From an uncultured Eubacterium sp. (GTDB taxonomy: Bacteria > Bacillota > Clostridia > Oscillospirales > Acutalibacteraceae): a stretch of 54,605 nt of DNA. Shown here in pieces: positions 9,888 through 19,707 of the stretch (within the stretch, counting starts at the first letter, position 1; each line of letters begins with the position of its first letter). The DNA lies in assembly GCA_944380635.1 (NCBI GenBank), contig CALWID010000019.1:1-54605 (forward strand), given 5' to 3'. Both the position numbers and the translations under genes were made by a program. The notes under the pieces were generated by a model. It was given only the letters and a program-made list of their open reading frames with translations, was not told where the DNA came from and ran no database searches.

Positions 9888-10190
9888 TTAAAATTCATTA
9901 GCGCACTGCTTGCAGACACGCTTGCCGTTTTTATGACCAACGCGGGTGGCTTTACCGCACTTGGGGCAAACAAGCTGAACCTTTGAAGCATAAAGAGCAG
10001 ATTCAACCGGAACAAGTCCGCCCTGCTCGCCCATTTTACGGGGCTTAACATGCTTGGTTACGATGTTTACCTTCTTTACGATAACTTTACCTTCTTTAGG
10101 GCTTACGGCAATAACTTCGCCCTTAACGCCTTTTGATTTACCGCTGAGTACCATAACGGTATCGCCGGTTTTAACAAACATTTTACTCAT
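9888..10190 (-). CDS. rplX: 50S ribosomal protein L24 with C-terminal zinc ribbon
   Basis: Assembly-initiator protein L24, 100 residues: KOW motif at about 8-35 (GDTVMVLSGKSKG) and a C-terminal CPKC ... CKQC pair that probably binds zinc, a variant common in Clostridia. A GGAGGTGC site lies upstream. 15 nt after rplN. Confidence 0.97.
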   Translation of the reverse strand: MSKMFVKTGDTVMVLSGKSKGVKGEVIAVSPKEGKVIVKKVNIVTKHVKPRKMGEQGGLVPVESALYASKVQLVCPKCGKATRVGHKNGKRVCKQCANEF

Positions 10191-10205
10191 ATTGCAGCAC
10201 CTCCA

Positions 10206-10574
10206 TTAAAGTACTTCCGGAGCAAGAGAAAGGATTTTCATATAATCCTTATCACGCAATTCTCTGGCTACCGGTCCGAAAATACGGGTGCCTCGAGGAG
10301 TTTTATCCTCTTTTATAATTACGGCAGCATTTTCATCAAAACGAATGTACTGACCGTCGTCACGACGTACACCTTTAGTTGTACGAACGATGACTGCTTT
10401 AACAACTTCGCCTTTTTTAACAACGCCGTTTGGGGCTGCTTTCTTAACAGAAGCAACGATAACATCGCCGATATTAGCATATCTTCTGCCCGAACCGCCG
10501 AGAACACGAATGCAAAGAAGTTCTTTAGCGCCGGTGTTGTCTGCTACTTTAAGACGGCTTTCCTGTTGTATCAC
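10206..10574 (-). CDS. rplN: 50S ribosomal protein L14, GTG start
   Basis: Large-subunit protein L14, 122 residues, the normal length when started at the GTG at 10574 ([18 protein letters not shown]). That GTG is 8 nt from a GGAGG site. An upstream in-frame ATG would add a spurious 11-residue extension. A two-codon ORF (ATG CTG TGA) overlaps the GTG out of frame. In the ~98-nt gap upstream lies a 7-bp hairpin. Confidence 0.96.
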   Translation of the reverse strand: MIQQESRLKVADNTGAKELLCIRVLGGSGRRYANIGDVIVASVKKAAPNGVVKKGEVVKAVIVRTTKGVRRDDGQYIRFDENAAVIIKEDKTPRGTRIFGPVARELRDKDYMKILSLAPEVL

Positions 10575-10672
10575 AGCATTTTCCTCCTTCGTACTGCAAA
10601 ATAACACTTTGCATCTTGCAGTTATTATTTTATAAAACTAAACTGATATTAAAAGCATGTAATTCGTAATGA
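10575..10672 (-). promoter_or_regulatory. AT-rich gap with hairpin at the S10/spc boundary
   Basis: The rpsQ-rplN gap is 98 nt while most gaps in this operon are under 25 nt. On the minus strand ACTGCAA and TTGCAGT can form a 7-bp hairpin just before the rplN ribosome-binding site. No good promoter is visible, although AT-rich -10-like hexamers occur. This is where the spc operon begins in E. coli. Confidence 0.35.
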
Positions 10673-10930
10673 TTACTTAGCCTTTTCAACAATCTCTACA
10701 ACGCGCCATCTCTTATCCTTGCTGAGCGGGCGGGTTTCCATAATAAGAACCTTATCGCCCACGCCGCAGGCATTTTCCTCATCATGCGCTTTGTACTTAA
10801 CCGTACGGTTAATGATTTTTCCGTAAAGCGGATGGCGAACCCTGTCTTTAATAGTAACAACAACGGTTTTATCCATCTTATCGCTTGAAACAATACCAAC
10901 TCTTGTTTTTCTGAGGTTTCTTTCGCTCAT
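10673..10930 (-). CDS. rpsQ: 30S ribosomal protein S17
   Basis: Small-subunit protein S17, 85 residues, OB fold, with the signature [19 protein letters not shown]. It follows rpmC by 18 nt. An AGGAGGTAG site precedes the ATG. Confidence 0.98.
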   Translation of the reverse strand: MSERNLRKTRVGIVSSDKMDKTVVVTIKDRVRHPLYGKIINRTVKYKAHDEENACGVGDKVLIMETRPLSKDKRWRVVEIVEKAK

Positions 10931-10948
10931 AATAAACTACCTCCTATC

Positions 10949-11152
10949 TTAAGAATTTGAGTCTGCAAGTTCAATCTCACGCTCAACAGTCTTGATACGC
11001 GCGATGTCTTTTCTTACAGCTTTGATTCTCATGGGGTTATCGAGCTGGTTGATAGCCTGCTGGAAATGAAGATTAAAGAGCTCTTCTTTAAGCTCCGCAA
11101 GCTTTGCCGCGCGCTGTTCCGCGCTGAGCTTCTTTATTTCAGCTGCTTTCAT
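10949..11152 (-). CDS. rpmC: 50S ribosomal protein L29
   Basis: L29, 67 residues, two-helix protein near the peptide exit tunnel where SRP and trigger factor dock. It contains the [16 protein letters not shown] core. Its ATG overlaps the stop codon of rplP (TAATG), indicating translational coupling. Confidence 0.97.
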   Translation of the reverse strand: MKAAEIKKLSAEQRAAKLAELKEELFNLHFQQAINQLDNPMRIKAVRKDIARIKTVEREIELADSNS

Positions 11153-11574
11153 TACTGCTCTCCTCCCTCTTCTTTAGTTACGAATTTACATTTGATAGGA
11201 AGCTTGTTTGCTGCCAGACGCATAGCCTCGCGAGCTACAGCCTCTTCAACGCCGCCGAGTTCAAACATAACTCTGCCCGGCTTAACTACTGCTACCCAGT
11301 AGTCAACATTACCTTTACCTTTACCCATACGGGTATCAGCCGGTCTTGCCGTAATCGGCTTATCGGGGAAAATCTTAATCCATACCTGACCGCCACGCTT
11401 TGTGTAACGGGTCATTGCGATACGGGCTGCTTCAATCTGAGCTGCCGTAATCCATGCAGGCTCTGTTGCCTGAAGGCCAAACTGGCCGTAAGTTACCTTA
11501 TTGCCCCTTGTAGCCTCACCGGTCATACGACCTCTGTGCTGCTTACGGTGCTTAACACGCTTTGGTAAGAGCAT
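11152..11574 (-). CDS. rplP: 50S ribosomal protein L16
   Basis: L16, 140 residues, starts [17 protein letters not shown] and has the RRGGQ-like segment [16 protein letters not shown]. It overlaps rpsC upstream and rpmC downstream through TAATG junctions, so rpsC-rplP-rpmC are coupled. Confidence 0.98.
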   Translation of the reverse strand: MLLPKRVKHRKQHRGRMTGEATRGNKVTYGQFGLQATEPAWITAAQIEAARIAMTRYTKRGGQVWIKIFPDKPITARPADTRMGKGKGNVDYWVAVVKPGRVMFELGGVEEAVAREAMRLAANKLPIKCKFVTKEEGGEQ

Positions 11575-12314
11575 TAACGATTTCCTCCTTCCCTGCGCCT
11601 GCCGCCTTTGTTATTATCTCTGTTATTATCTCTGCGGCGGGAGTAGTTATTTCTTCTCTGGGGCTTGTTTCTGCTTTCGCGGAGAACTTCGCCCTGATAA
11701 ATCCAGGTTTTAACGCCGATTCTGCCGTATGTTGTTGCAGCCTCTGCAGTGCCGTAATCAATATCAGCACGAATCGTCTGAAGCGGAATTGTGCCCTCTT
11801 TATAGGTTTCTGAACGCGCGATTTCCGCGCCGCCGATACGGCCTGAAACCTGAACCTTAATACCGCGAGCGCCCCATCTCATTGTGTTTCTGATTGCCTG
11901 CTTAACAGCGCGGCGGAATGAAACACGCTTTTCGAGTTGAGTTGCAATGCTCTGAGCAACAAGAGTTGCGTTAAGGTCGGGCTGCTTGATTTCTATAATA
12001 TTGATGAAAACTTCATCATTTTTCTTACCGAGTTTCTTGGCGCATATAGCCTTAAGTTTATCAATTTCAGCGCCCTGCTTACCGATAACCATACCGGGCT
12101 TTGCGCAGTGAATATTGATTCTTACACGCTTTGCGTCACGCTCAATTTCTACCTTTGGAACACCCGCGCTTTTAAGGGTCTCAAGCAAATACTTACGAAG
12201 ATTGTAATCTTCAACAAGGATGTTGCCGAAATCTGCCTTTTTAGCATACCAGCGAGAGTCCCAGTTTTTGATAACGCCGATTCTTAAACCGGTTGGATTA
12301 CATTTCTGTCCCAT
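11574..12314 (-). CDS. rpsC: 30S ribosomal protein S3 with basic low-complexity tail
   Basis: S3, 246 residues: N-terminal KH domain (about 40-110, [15 protein letters not shown]) and the C-terminal S3 domain. The last ~30 residues are a tail of Arg, Asn and Gly, longer than the usual end of Bacillus S3 and probably disordered RNA-binding sequence. Confidence 0.97.
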   Translation of the reverse strand: MGQKCNPTGLRIGVIKNWDSRWYAKKADFGNILVEDYNLRKYLLETLKSAGVPKVEIERDAKRVRINIHCAKPGMVIGKQGAEIDKLKAICAKKLGKKNDEVFINIIEIKQPDLNATLVAQSIATQLEKRVSFRRAVKQAIRNTMRWGARGIKVQVSGRIGGAEIARSETYKEGTIPLQTIRADIDYGTAEAATTYGRIGVKTWIYQGEVLRESRNKPQRRNNYSRRRDNNRDNNKGGRRREGGNR

Positions 12315-12332
12315 TCAACTTTTCCTCCTCGC

Positions 12333-12671
12333 TTAGTCTTCCATTTCCGAAACGGTAATGGTGATGTGTGATGTTCTCTTATTAATTCTGTAGGCTCTGC
12401 CCTGTGCTCTGGGGCGGATTCTCTTAAGAGTGGGGCCCGCAGTTACATTGCAGTAACTTACATATAATCTTGATGCATCCATATTATTGTTGTTCTCCGC
12501 GTTTGCCATAGCAGACTTAAGAACTTTTGCAAGCGGCTCAGTAGCGGCTTTCGGTGTGTGCTTAAGAATTGCCATAGCCTTATCGCAAGGTTGATTTCTT
12601 ATCAAATCAAGAACGATTTGTACCTTTCTGGGAGAAATACGAACATATGTTGCTTTTGCTGTTGCTTCCAT
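12333..12671 (-). CDS. rplV: 50S ribosomal protein L22
   Basis: L22, 112 residues, the protein lining the peptide exit tunnel; the C-terminal [17 protein letters not shown] loop, where macrolide-resistance mutations occur in other bacteria, is intact. 18 nt before rpsC and 19 nt after rpsS. Confidence 0.98.
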   Translation of the reverse strand: MEATAKATYVRISPRKVQIVLDLIRNQPCDKAMAILKHTPKAATEPLAKVLKSAMANAENNNNMDASRLYVSYCNVTAGPTLKRIRPRAQGRAYRINKRTSHITITVSEMED

Positions 12672-12690
12672 AGTTTAATTCTCCTTTCGA

Positions 12691-12963
12691 TTACTTCGTT
12701 GTTTTTGAGCCTGCGTGGCCGCGGAATGTTCTTGTGGGAGCGAACTCGCCGAGTTTGTGACCAACCATATCCTCAGTTACATATACAGGAACATGTTTTC
12801 TACCGTCATGAACAGCAAATGTGTGTCCTACGAACTCAGGGAAGATAGTTGAACTTCTTGACCAAGTTTTGATAACCTGCTTATCGCCCTTTTCATTAAG
12901 AGCGGCTACCTTTTTATAAAGGCTCTCTTCAACATAAGCGCCTTTTTTAGTACTTCTACTCAT
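12691..12963 (-). CDS. rpsS: 30S ribosomal protein S19
   Basis: S19, 90 residues. Begins [18 protein letters not shown]; the C-terminal signature [14 protein letters not shown] is present. Forms the head complex with S13. Located between rplB and rplV. Confidence 0.98.
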   Translation of the reverse strand: MSRSTKKGAYVEESLYKKVAALNEKGDKQVIKTWSRSSTIFPEFVGHTFAVHDGRKHVPVYVTEDMVGHKLGEFAPTRTFRGHAGSKTTK

Positions 12964-12982
12964 CTAATCTTCTCCTTTCCTC

Positions 12983-13816
12983 TTATTTACCGTTACGACG
13001 CCTTACGATCATCTTGTTTGAGGCTTTCTTCCTATTACGCGTCTTATAACCAAGAGCAGGTTTGCCCCAGGGAGTAACAGGACCGGGGCGACCGATAGGA
13101 GCCTTACCTTCACCACCGCCGTGGGGGTGGTCATTCGGGTTCATAACAGAACCGCGCACGGTAGGTCTCCAGCCCATATTACGCTTACGGCCGGCTTTAC
13201 CGATTTTAACATTAGCGTGGTCATTGTTACCAACAACACCGATTGTTGCCATGCAGTCTACGGGAACATTACGAAGTTCGCCGGACGGAAGCCTGAGCAA
13301 TGCGTAAGGGCCTTCAATAGCCATAAGCTGAGCGCTGTTGCCTGCCGAGCGTGCAAGTTGAGCGCCTCTGCCCGGATAAAGTTCTACATTGTGAATGATT
13401 GTGCCGACGGGGATATTCTTAAGCGGAAGCGCATTGCCCGCTACGATATCCGCATCAGGACCTGCAACAACAGTTGCGCCGACTTTAAGACCTTCCGGTG
13501 CTATGATATAACTCTTAACGCCGTCTTCATACTGGATAAGAGCGATATGTGCAGAGCGGTTGGGGTCATATTCGATTGTTTTAACTGTTGCAGGCATATC
13601 AAACTTTTGTCTTTTGAAATCTATAACGCGGTATTTTCTTCTGTTGCCGCCGCCGCGATGACGAACGGTTATTCTTCCGTAAGAGTTACGGCCTGATTTT
13701 TTGCTGATGGGCTCAAGCAAGGACCTTTCAGGAGCAACTTTAGAGAGGGAAGAATAATCTGTTACCGACATATTCCTTCTTGAAGGAGTGGTCGGCTTAT
13801 AATTCTTAATAGCCAT
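12983..13816 (-). CDS. rplB: 50S ribosomal protein L2
   Basis: L2, 277 residues, needed for subunit joining and peptidyl-transferase assembly; the conserved [12 protein letters not shown] motif with the key histidine is present. The open frame extends 14 codons upstream, but the ATG at 13816 with an AAAGGA site gives the family N terminus [15 protein letters not shown]. The 107-nt gap to rplW is unusually long for this operon. Confidence 0.97.
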   Translation of the reverse strand: MAIKNYKPTTPSRRNMSVTDYSSLSKVAPERSLLEPISKKSGRNSYGRITVRHRGGGNRRKYRVIDFKRQKFDMPATVKTIEYDPNRSAHIALIQYEDGVKSYIIAPEGLKVGATVVAGPDADIVAGNALPLKNIPVGTIIHNVELYPGRGAQLARSAGNSAQLMAIEGPYALLRLPSGELRNVPVDCMATIGVVGNNDHANVKIGKAGRKRNMGWRPTVRGSVMNPNDHPHGGGEGKAPIGRPGPVTPWGKPALGYKTRNRKKASNKMIVRRRNGK

Positions 13817-13923
13817 TATTATTTTTCCTTTCTGAATAACTTTGCGAAGAGATGGCACTCTTCATACTTCATCATTCGAAATTTCTCTAATATATAATGT
13901 AATATATATACTTGTTAATTTTG

Positions 13924-14220
13924 TTACATCATATCGTTGAAGAATTCGATTTCCTTTGAATCCTCAGCAAGAGTAACGATTGCTTTTTTCCATGAAGGAG
14001 TATAGCCCTTGTTTACGCCCTGACGGCGCTCATGACCGCGAACATTCATGGTGTTTACCTTGGCAACCTTTGTGCCCGGGAATACCTCTTCGATTGCTTT
14101 TGCAATTTCAATCTTATTGGCATCCTTCGCTACCTTGAAGGTATACTTCTTAACAACAAGCCCTGTCATAGACTCTTCTGTAATGATAGGCTTCAGGATA
14201 ATGTCGTGAGCTGTTTTCAT
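13924..14220 (-). CDS. rplW: 50S ribosomal protein L23
   Basis: L23, 98 residues, a main docking site for trigger factor and SRP at the tunnel exit. It starts MKTAHDIILKPIITEESM. Its ATG overlaps the rplD stop codon (TAATG). An AT-rich stretch follows, with TTAACA and TATATT 18 nt apart as a weak candidate internal promoter for rplB. Confidence 0.97.
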   Translation of the reverse strand: MKTAHDIILKPIITEESMTGLVVKKYTFKVAKDANKIEIAKAIEEVFPGTKVAKVNTMNVRGHERRQGVNKGYTPSWKKAIVTLAEDSKEIEFFNDMM

Positions 14221-14843
14221 TACGCATATACCTCCTCAATCTTTTTGGCTGCTTCCTTAAGAACAACAAGATTGTTGCAATTAAGAATATCATAAACGCA
14301 AAGTGTGTTTACAGTGGCAACCTTAACGCCCTTAATGTTGCGAGCGCTCTTATAAATTGTTTCGTTTGTTTCCGGAAGTACCAGAAGAACTTTTTTACCG
14401 GTCTTGAGTTTTGCAAGCATTTCTGCAACTGCCTTTGTTTTGATTTCCTCAAGTTCGATTTTATTAACTACAAGCATCTCAGACTCTGCAACCTTAGAAG
14501 AAAGAGCAGACTTCATAGCGAGCCTCTTTACCTTCTTGTTTACATTTACCTTGTACTTTCTGGGCTTGGGGCCGAGAGCGATACCGCCGTGAGTCCACTG
14601 AGGGCTTCTTGTTGAGCCCTGACGGGCACGGCCTGTTCCCTTCTGCCTCCAAGGCTTAGCGCCGCCGCCTGAAACTTCGGAACGGGTGAGAGTGGACTGG
14701 GTGCCCTGGCGCTGTGCAGCAAGATAACTTACAACAGCAAGATGCATTGCATATTTGTTCGGCTCAATGCCGAAAACGGAATCCGCAAGATCAAGTTTTG
14801 AAGTTTTGCGGCCTTCCTGGTTATAAACCTGAACCTGTGCCAT
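14220..14843 (-). CDS. rplD: 50S ribosomal protein L4
   Basis: L4, 207 residues, with the long basic loop (KPWRQKGTGRARQGS) that reaches the exit tunnel. In gammaproteobacteria L4 represses the S10 operon by acting on its leader; whether L4 acts on the structured leader here is untested. A GGAGAG site precedes the ATG. Confidence 0.98.
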   Translation of the reverse strand: MAQVQVYNQEGRKTSKLDLADSVFGIEPNKYAMHLAVVSYLAAQRQGTQSTLTRSEVSGGGAKPWRQKGTGRARQGSTRSPQWTHGGIALGPKPRKYKVNVNKKVKRLAMKSALSSKVAESEMLVVNKIELEEIKTKAVAEMLAKLKTGKKVLLVLPETNETIYKSARNIKGVKVATVNTLCVYDILNCNNLVVLKEAAKKIEEVYA

Positions 14844-14860
14844 TATAATCTCTCCTTTCC

Positions 14861-15493
14861 TTAAGCCTTAACAGCGTCTGCAATAACAACGATTCCGCCT
14901 TTGGGGCCGGGAACGGCGCCCTTAATTGCGATAAGGTTGTTTTCATTATCTACCTTAGCAACCTTAAGATTCTGAACGGTTACTGTTTCGTGGCCGTAAT
15001 GGCCGGCCATTTTTCTGCCCTTGAATACTCTTGAGGGGCTTGAGCACGCACCGAGTGAACCCTGGTGGCGAGCGTTAGGACCTGTACCGTGTGATTCACG
15101 GAGTCTGGAAAAGTTCCAGCGCTTAATAGCACCTGCTGTGCCGTGGCCCTTTGATGTGCCTTTTACATCTACGATTTCGCCCTCTGCGAAAGTATCAGCC
15201 TTAATGATGTCGCCAACATTAACTGCTGAGCAATCCTCAAGGCGGAACTCCTTAAGAGTTTTCTTCGGGGCAACATTGTTCTTTGCAAAGTGGCCTTTGA
15301 GAGGCTTGTTAAGTTTGCCTAACTTAACATCGCCAAAACCGACCTGAACAGCGTCATAGCCATCGTTTTCAACGGTCTTTTTCTGTGTTACTACGCATGG
15401 ACCTGCCTCGATAACGGTAACGGGGATAACCTTGCCGTTTTCATCGAAAATCTGGGTCATGCCGACCTTTTTGCCGATAATACCTTTTTTCAT
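14861..15493 (-). CDS. rplC: 50S ribosomal protein L3
   Basis: L3, 210 residues, begins [16 protein letters not shown] and carries the conserved loop with [13 protein letters not shown] that reaches the peptidyl-transferase centre, including the glutamine that is methylated in many bacteria. An AAGGAGG site lies before the ATG. Confidence 0.98.
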   Translation of the reverse strand: MKKGIIGKKVGMTQIFDENGKVIPVTVIEAGPCVVTQKKTVENDGYDAVQVGFGDVKLGKLNKPLKGHFAKNNVAPKKTLKEFRLEDCSAVNVGDIIKADTFAEGEIVDVKGTSKGHGTAGAIKRWNFSRLRESHGTGPNARHQGSLGACSSPSRVFKGRKMAGHYGHETVTVQNLKVAKVDNENNLIAIKGAVPGPKGGIVVIADAVKA

Positions 15494-15548
15494 TATTTTT
15501 CCTCCTTGGTTATTGGTTGGTTTCCCAACTTGACCTCGTCAAGCGTTA

Positions 15549-15863
15549 TTAAAGTTTAATCTCTATATCTACGCCTGCCGGGAGCTCAAGATTCGTCAGC
15601 GCTTCAACAGTTTTGTTTGAAGGTCTGAGGATATCGATGAGTCTTTTGTGTGTTCTCTGCTCAAACTGTTCACGGCTATCCTTATACTTGTGAACGGCTC
15701 TTAAAATCGTGATAACTTCCTTTTCCGTGGGAAGCGGGATAGGACCGCTTACCTGCGCGCCGGTTGTTTTAGCAGTTTCTACGATTTTTTCAGCAGCCTG
15801 ATCAACAAGGCTGTGGTCATAGCCCTTAAGTCTGATGCGGATTTTAACTTTGCTTGCTGCCAT
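15549..15863 (-). CDS. rpsJ: 30S ribosomal protein S10
   Basis: S10 (NusE), 104 residues, also a transcription antitermination factor. Contains the [26 protein letters not shown] core. It is the first gene of the operon; an AGGAGG site lies before the ATG, and a ~300-nt leader lies between promoter and gene. The str genes (rpsL, rpsG, fusA, tuf) that often precede S10 are not here. Confidence 0.98.
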   Translation of the reverse strand: MAASKVKIRIRLKGYDHSLVDQAAEKIVETAKTTGAQVSGPIPLPTEKEVITILRAVHKYKDSREQFEQRTHKRLIDILRPSNKTVEALTNLELPAGVDIEIKL

Positions 15864-16170
15864 TTACTTTTCCTCCTGAAAAATATTGGTGCGAGACTTT
15901 ACCGGATTTATCATTCCACCCACCCGCGTGTTTCAAGGCCGCCTATATAAAAACCGAATGACAGCATATCATTCGGGCAGCCTTTGCGCGGCAGCAGACA
16001 TACGCAAGCTATCTGCACAAAGGAATGAAAATCAGTATAATTTCGCCCGGTTTAAAATCGGACATACTCCGCCGAAATTCCCGCTCTGGGTAAAGCGCCA
16101 CCTCCGGCATCATCGCATATCTTTGCGGAAACTCTATATAGTATATTATAATATAGACCTTTCCGCAGAC
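15864..16170 (-). promoter_or_regulatory. Structured leader of the S10 operon
   Basis: About 300 nt of untranslated leader with several stable helices on the minus strand. From the 5' end: TGCGGAAA/TTTCCGCA enclosing CTATAT/ATATAG (16165-16122), a nested CCTTTG/CAAAGG plus GCAGA/TCTGC hairpin (about 16023-15980), then the terminator-like hairpin at 15976-15954. This arrangement suggests feedback or growth-rate control by attenuation. It accounts for most of the 570-nt stretch without genes here. Confidence 0.6.
15947..15976 (-). terminator. Attenuator-like terminator in the S10 leader
   Basis: Perfect 8-bp stem CCGAATGA / TCATTCGG with a 7-nt loop, followed immediately by TTTTTATAT on the minus strand, 84 nt upstream of the rpsJ start. 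Because the operon lies downstream, it must be read through, pointing to conditional termination. Confidence 0.7.
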
Positions 16171-16176
16171 CTGTAT

Positions 16177-16205
16177 ATTATATATAATTGCATAGCAGTT
16201 GTCAA
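16177..16205 (-). promoter_or_regulatory. Consensus sigma-A promoter of the S10 operon
   Basis: Minus strand TTGACA (16205-16200) and TATAAT (16182-16177), both perfect, with a 17-nt spacer, and an A/T-rich upstream region that could serve as an UP element. Predicted transcript start near 16170. Confidence 0.85.
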
Positions 16206-16363
16206 TATAAAAAGCAAAAAATTTTTTAAAAAAATTTCGTTATTTTTCACAAACTTTAAGAAAAAATATTGTTAGTTTTAACAATAAAAAATTTTTCGCA
16301 CAATATCAGCATAATATTGCATTAAGAGCGAATTTCCGTGATTTGACAAAATTTGACATTACA

Positions 16364-16395
16364 AAATAAAAAACGCACTCCCCATAGGAAGTGCG
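16364..16395 (-). terminator. Terminator of the collagen-like gene
   Basis: Minus-strand hairpin with CGCACT/AGTGCG stem followed by TTTTTTATTTT, 40 nt after the collagen-like gene stop codon. It separates that unit from the S10 promoter. Between 16210 and 16363 the sequence is AT-rich with two dyads. Confidence 0.75.
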
Positions 16396-16434
16396 AAAAA
16401 ACAAATATAACACTTGTTTTTATTCTAAAAAGCG

Positions 16435-17406
<972 letters not shown>

Positions 17407-17472
17407 TTAATCCACCCTGAATTTTTCAAGTTGATACAAATTAATGTATCCGTTATCATTATATTTTAAAAT

Positions 17473-18561
17473 TCATTTTCCGTTACTTAAAACCGAATCA
17501 AAATATTTTTTATTGTGCAGGTATTCCTCTGAATTCGGTCTGTATTTCCCCGCCGTTTCATTAAAATACGCCGCCTTTTCAGGATTTCCGAGCCTGTCGT
17601 AACAAACAGCAAGTTGTATTGCCGGTATGAAACCGTAAGCGCTGTAATCCACAAAAGCGCCGCTTTGCTCAGGCGGTTTTGAACCGAGCGCCTGCTCATA
17701 CCAGAACGCCGCCGTATTAAAATTATTTAACTCAAAAAAGATATTGCCTATTTCACAGCACACCTCGGCACGCGGAGGCCCATATAAAAATGAGCGGAAA
17801 AGGGCGCTCAGCGCTGCGTTATCCCCTTTTGTTTCTTTAAGGCAGTAAGAGAGCACTCTGCACGCCTCTATATCATTTTCAACCCAGCCCTTATTTTCAT
17901 TGAGAAACTCATCAAGCACTGCCGCCGCTAAAGAATAATGGCGGTGATAATAAAGTTCCCGCCCAAAATAAAACTTATCGCGCGGCGAAAACGGCTCGCC
18001 CAGTTTTTCCTGCTTTAAATAAATATTCAGATTTCTTTCTGTATAATGAGTTTTGACGCTTTTATGCGTTACGGCGGCGTCTGAAAAAACTATATTGCCG
18101 CTGTATTCAACTGCTTCATGCACCCTGCCCTTCCATTTAAATCCGCGGCTTCTCTTAAAAATTCTTTCGCGACAGAATGAAAAAGACGGACTGCCGTTTT
18201 CATCAAACGCGGTATTATAGGGAATCATAATAACATCCTGACTGCCGTCAAGGCTGTTCTTAAGCGAAACGAATTTTTCATAATCTGTTTTAAGGATAAC
18301 ATCATCGGCGTCAAGCCACATAATATAATCGCACACGGCTTTTGAAAACGCAAAATTTCGGGCGGCGGAAAAATCATCGCACCACTCAAAATCATATACT
18401 TTATCAGTATATTTTTTTGCCGTTTCAACGGTTGCGTCCTCACTTCCGGTATCCGCAATTATAATTTCATCAAACAACCCTGCTGTGCTTTCAAGGCAGC
18501 GAGGAAGAGTTTTTTCTTCATTTTTTACTATCATACAAAGGCTTATAGTACGCAAATTCAT
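17473..18561 (-). CDS. Family 2 glycosyltransferase with C-terminal TPR-like repeats
   Basis: 362 residues from the chosen ATG. GT-A domain at about 1-230: SLCMIVKNEEKTLPRCL start, ADTGSEDAT, and the metal-binding WLDADD motif. The C-terminal ~130 residues are helical repeat-like. This architecture resembles SunS/SgtA-like protein glycosyltransferases. The frame continues upstream to a GTG inside the loop of the preceding terminator, so that start is unlikely; the ATG at 18561 lacks a clear ribosome-binding site, and an in-frame ATG at 18573 is the alternative. It may glycosylate the collagen-like protein (inference from adjacency). Confidence 0.85.
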   Translation of the reverse strand: MNLRTISLCMIVKNEEKTLPRCLESTAGLFDEIIIADTGSEDATVETAKKYTDKVYDFEWCDDFSAARNFAFSKAVCDYIMWLDADDVILKTDYEKFVSLKNSLDGSQDVIMIPYNTAFDENGSPSFSFCRERIFKRSRGFKWKGRVHEAVEYSGNIVFSDAAVTHKSVKTHYTERNLNIYLKQEKLGEPFSPRDKFYFGRELYYHRHYSLAAAVLDEFLNENKGWVENDIEACRVLSYCLKETKGDNAALSALFRSFLYGPPRAEVCCEIGNIFFELNNFNTAAFWYEQALGSKPPEQSGAFVDYSAYGFIPAIQLAVCYDRLGNPEKAAYFNETAGKYRPNSEEYLHNKKYFDSVLSNGK

Positions 18562-18582
18562 CACCCGTACCATAATATGAAC

Positions 18583-18629
18583 AAAAAGAAAAAAGGAATC
18601 AGGATTATGCGGCACAAAATCCCGATTCC
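18583..18629 (-). terminator. Terminator of the PAP2 gene
   Basis: Minus-strand stem GGAATC-GGATT / AATCC-GATTCC with one mismatch and an 11-nt loop, followed by TTTTTTCTTTTT. It lies 28 nt after the PAP2 stop and overlaps the region upstream of the glycosyltransferase start. Confidence 0.8.
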
Positions 18630-18656
18630 GCAGAAATAATTATATTTTTTATATTT

Positions 18657-19559
18657 TTATTCGTCCTCGCCCATAAGTTGTTTCCAATGAATTTTGCAAT
18701 ATTCTTTGCCGTCTATAGGCGGATAATCCTCATCATCAACACGCGCGGCGTTATAACAGTCATACTCCTCGTTATAAGCACAGCGGGTAACATCGCCGCC
18801 CTCGCTGAGGCCGGGGATAAACGAATAAAGGAAAATGCAAACTACGGCAACGGCGACTACCGCCGCGCCTCCTTTGCCGGAAGTCCACTTAAGGAATTTG
18901 ACTTTAGCAAGGTCTACTTTATCAAGGAAAGTAAACGGCTTAACATTAGCAATGAGATACATTAAGCCTTTCATAATATAATAACCTGCTATTCCGGAAA
19001 GAGTGCCTATTATCATACCGCCGAGCACATCTGTTGCGTAGTGCACCATAAGATACACGCGGCTGCCCATTGTGCAGGCGGCAATTACGGGAAAAATCCA
19101 CGCTATCTTCTTTTTGCCCTCCGACCTGAAAACAAGGAACATAGAAACGGCGATTTCAAAAGCCGCGGTGGTGTGCCCGCTTGGGAAAGAGTAATCAGCC
19201 TCACTGAGCGCGCCTGCGCCGAGATACGCTTGCCAGTAAAAATCAATATCCTGAAGAGTATTATAAGGCCTTATTCTGAGCACTGCGGGTTTTGCGATAA
19301 CATTTGTAACTATAGTGCCTACTGCTATGGCAAAAACAAGTGCAAAGCCGTACTTCCTTGTTTTTTTAAACAGCATTAAAACAACGCCTAAGATAACCAT
19401 AGGTATAACAAAAGCCTCATCACCGAAAGCGGTAAAAAATTTGGCAAGAACCGTAAAGAAAGAATTTTGAATATCCGCAAAAAACTTAAAAACGGCTATA
19501 TCAAAGCCATAAAAGACTTTGTCAATAGAATCGCCGATAGTTAACAGCATTAAATCCAT
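18657..19559 (-). CDS. PAP2-family membrane phosphatase
   Basis: 300 residues, several membrane segments. All three phosphatase motifs are visible: K-x6-RP (KPAVLRIRP), PSGHT, and SR-x5-H-x3-D (SRVYLMVHYATD). Family members dephosphorylate undecaprenyl diphosphate or phosphatidic/phosphatidylglycerol phosphates at the membrane. The C-terminal tail after the last helix (about 50 residues, three Cys) is an addition of unknown role. The ATG at 19559 has a GGAGG site 7 nt upstream; the longer open frame starts without one. Confidence 0.88.
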   Translation of the reverse strand: MDLMLLTIGDSIDKVFYGFDIAVFKFFADIQNSFFTVLAKFFTAFGDEAFVIPMVILGVVLMLFKKTRKYGFALVFAIAVGTIVTNVIAKPAVLRIRPYNTLQDIDFYWQAYLGAGALSEADYSFPSGHTTAAFEIAVSMFLVFRSEGKKKIAWIFPVIAACTMGSRVYLMVHYATDVLGGMIIGTLSGIAGYYIMKGLMYLIANVKPFTFLDKVDLAKVKFLKWTSGKGGAAVVAVAVVCIFLYSFIPGLSEGGDVTRCAYNEEYDCYNAARVDDEDYPPIDGKEYCKIHWKQLMGEDE

Positions 19560-19588
19560 ATCCGAACCTCCGTTAATATTATAATCTA

Positions 19589-19617
19589 ATATTACCAAAC
19601 GGGAAAAAAGATTTCAA
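19589..19617 (-). promoter_or_regulatory. Candidate promoter of the PAP2 gene
   Basis: Minus strand TTGAAA (19617-19612), 17-nt spacer, TAATAT (19594-19589), 30 nt before the start codon. Confidence 0.55.
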
Positions 19618-19646
19618 GAGCGGATTTGCGGATTTGTTACAAGTTA

Positions 19647-19676
19647 TTAACACAAAGTCAATAATTATATGATAAT
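19647..19676 (+). promoter_or_regulatory. Candidate promoter of the J-domain gene
   Basis: Plus strand TTAACA and GATAAT separated by 18 nt, about 32 nt upstream of the ATG at 19708; divergent from the PAP2 promoter. Confidence 0.45.
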
Positions 19677-19707
19677 TTAATGAAAATCGAATTTTAAAGG
19701 GAGAAAT

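Noticed and set aside
17431-17450. GATACA/TGTATC dyad upstream of the collagen-like gene as a sporulation promoter or terminator
   Set aside because: It resembles a sigma-E -10 only partly, no matching -35 lies at the right distance, and no T run follows.
18562-18615. GTG start giving the glycosyltransferase an 18-residue N-terminal extension
   Set aside because: That GTG lies in the loop of the upstream gene's terminator and has no ribosome-binding site.
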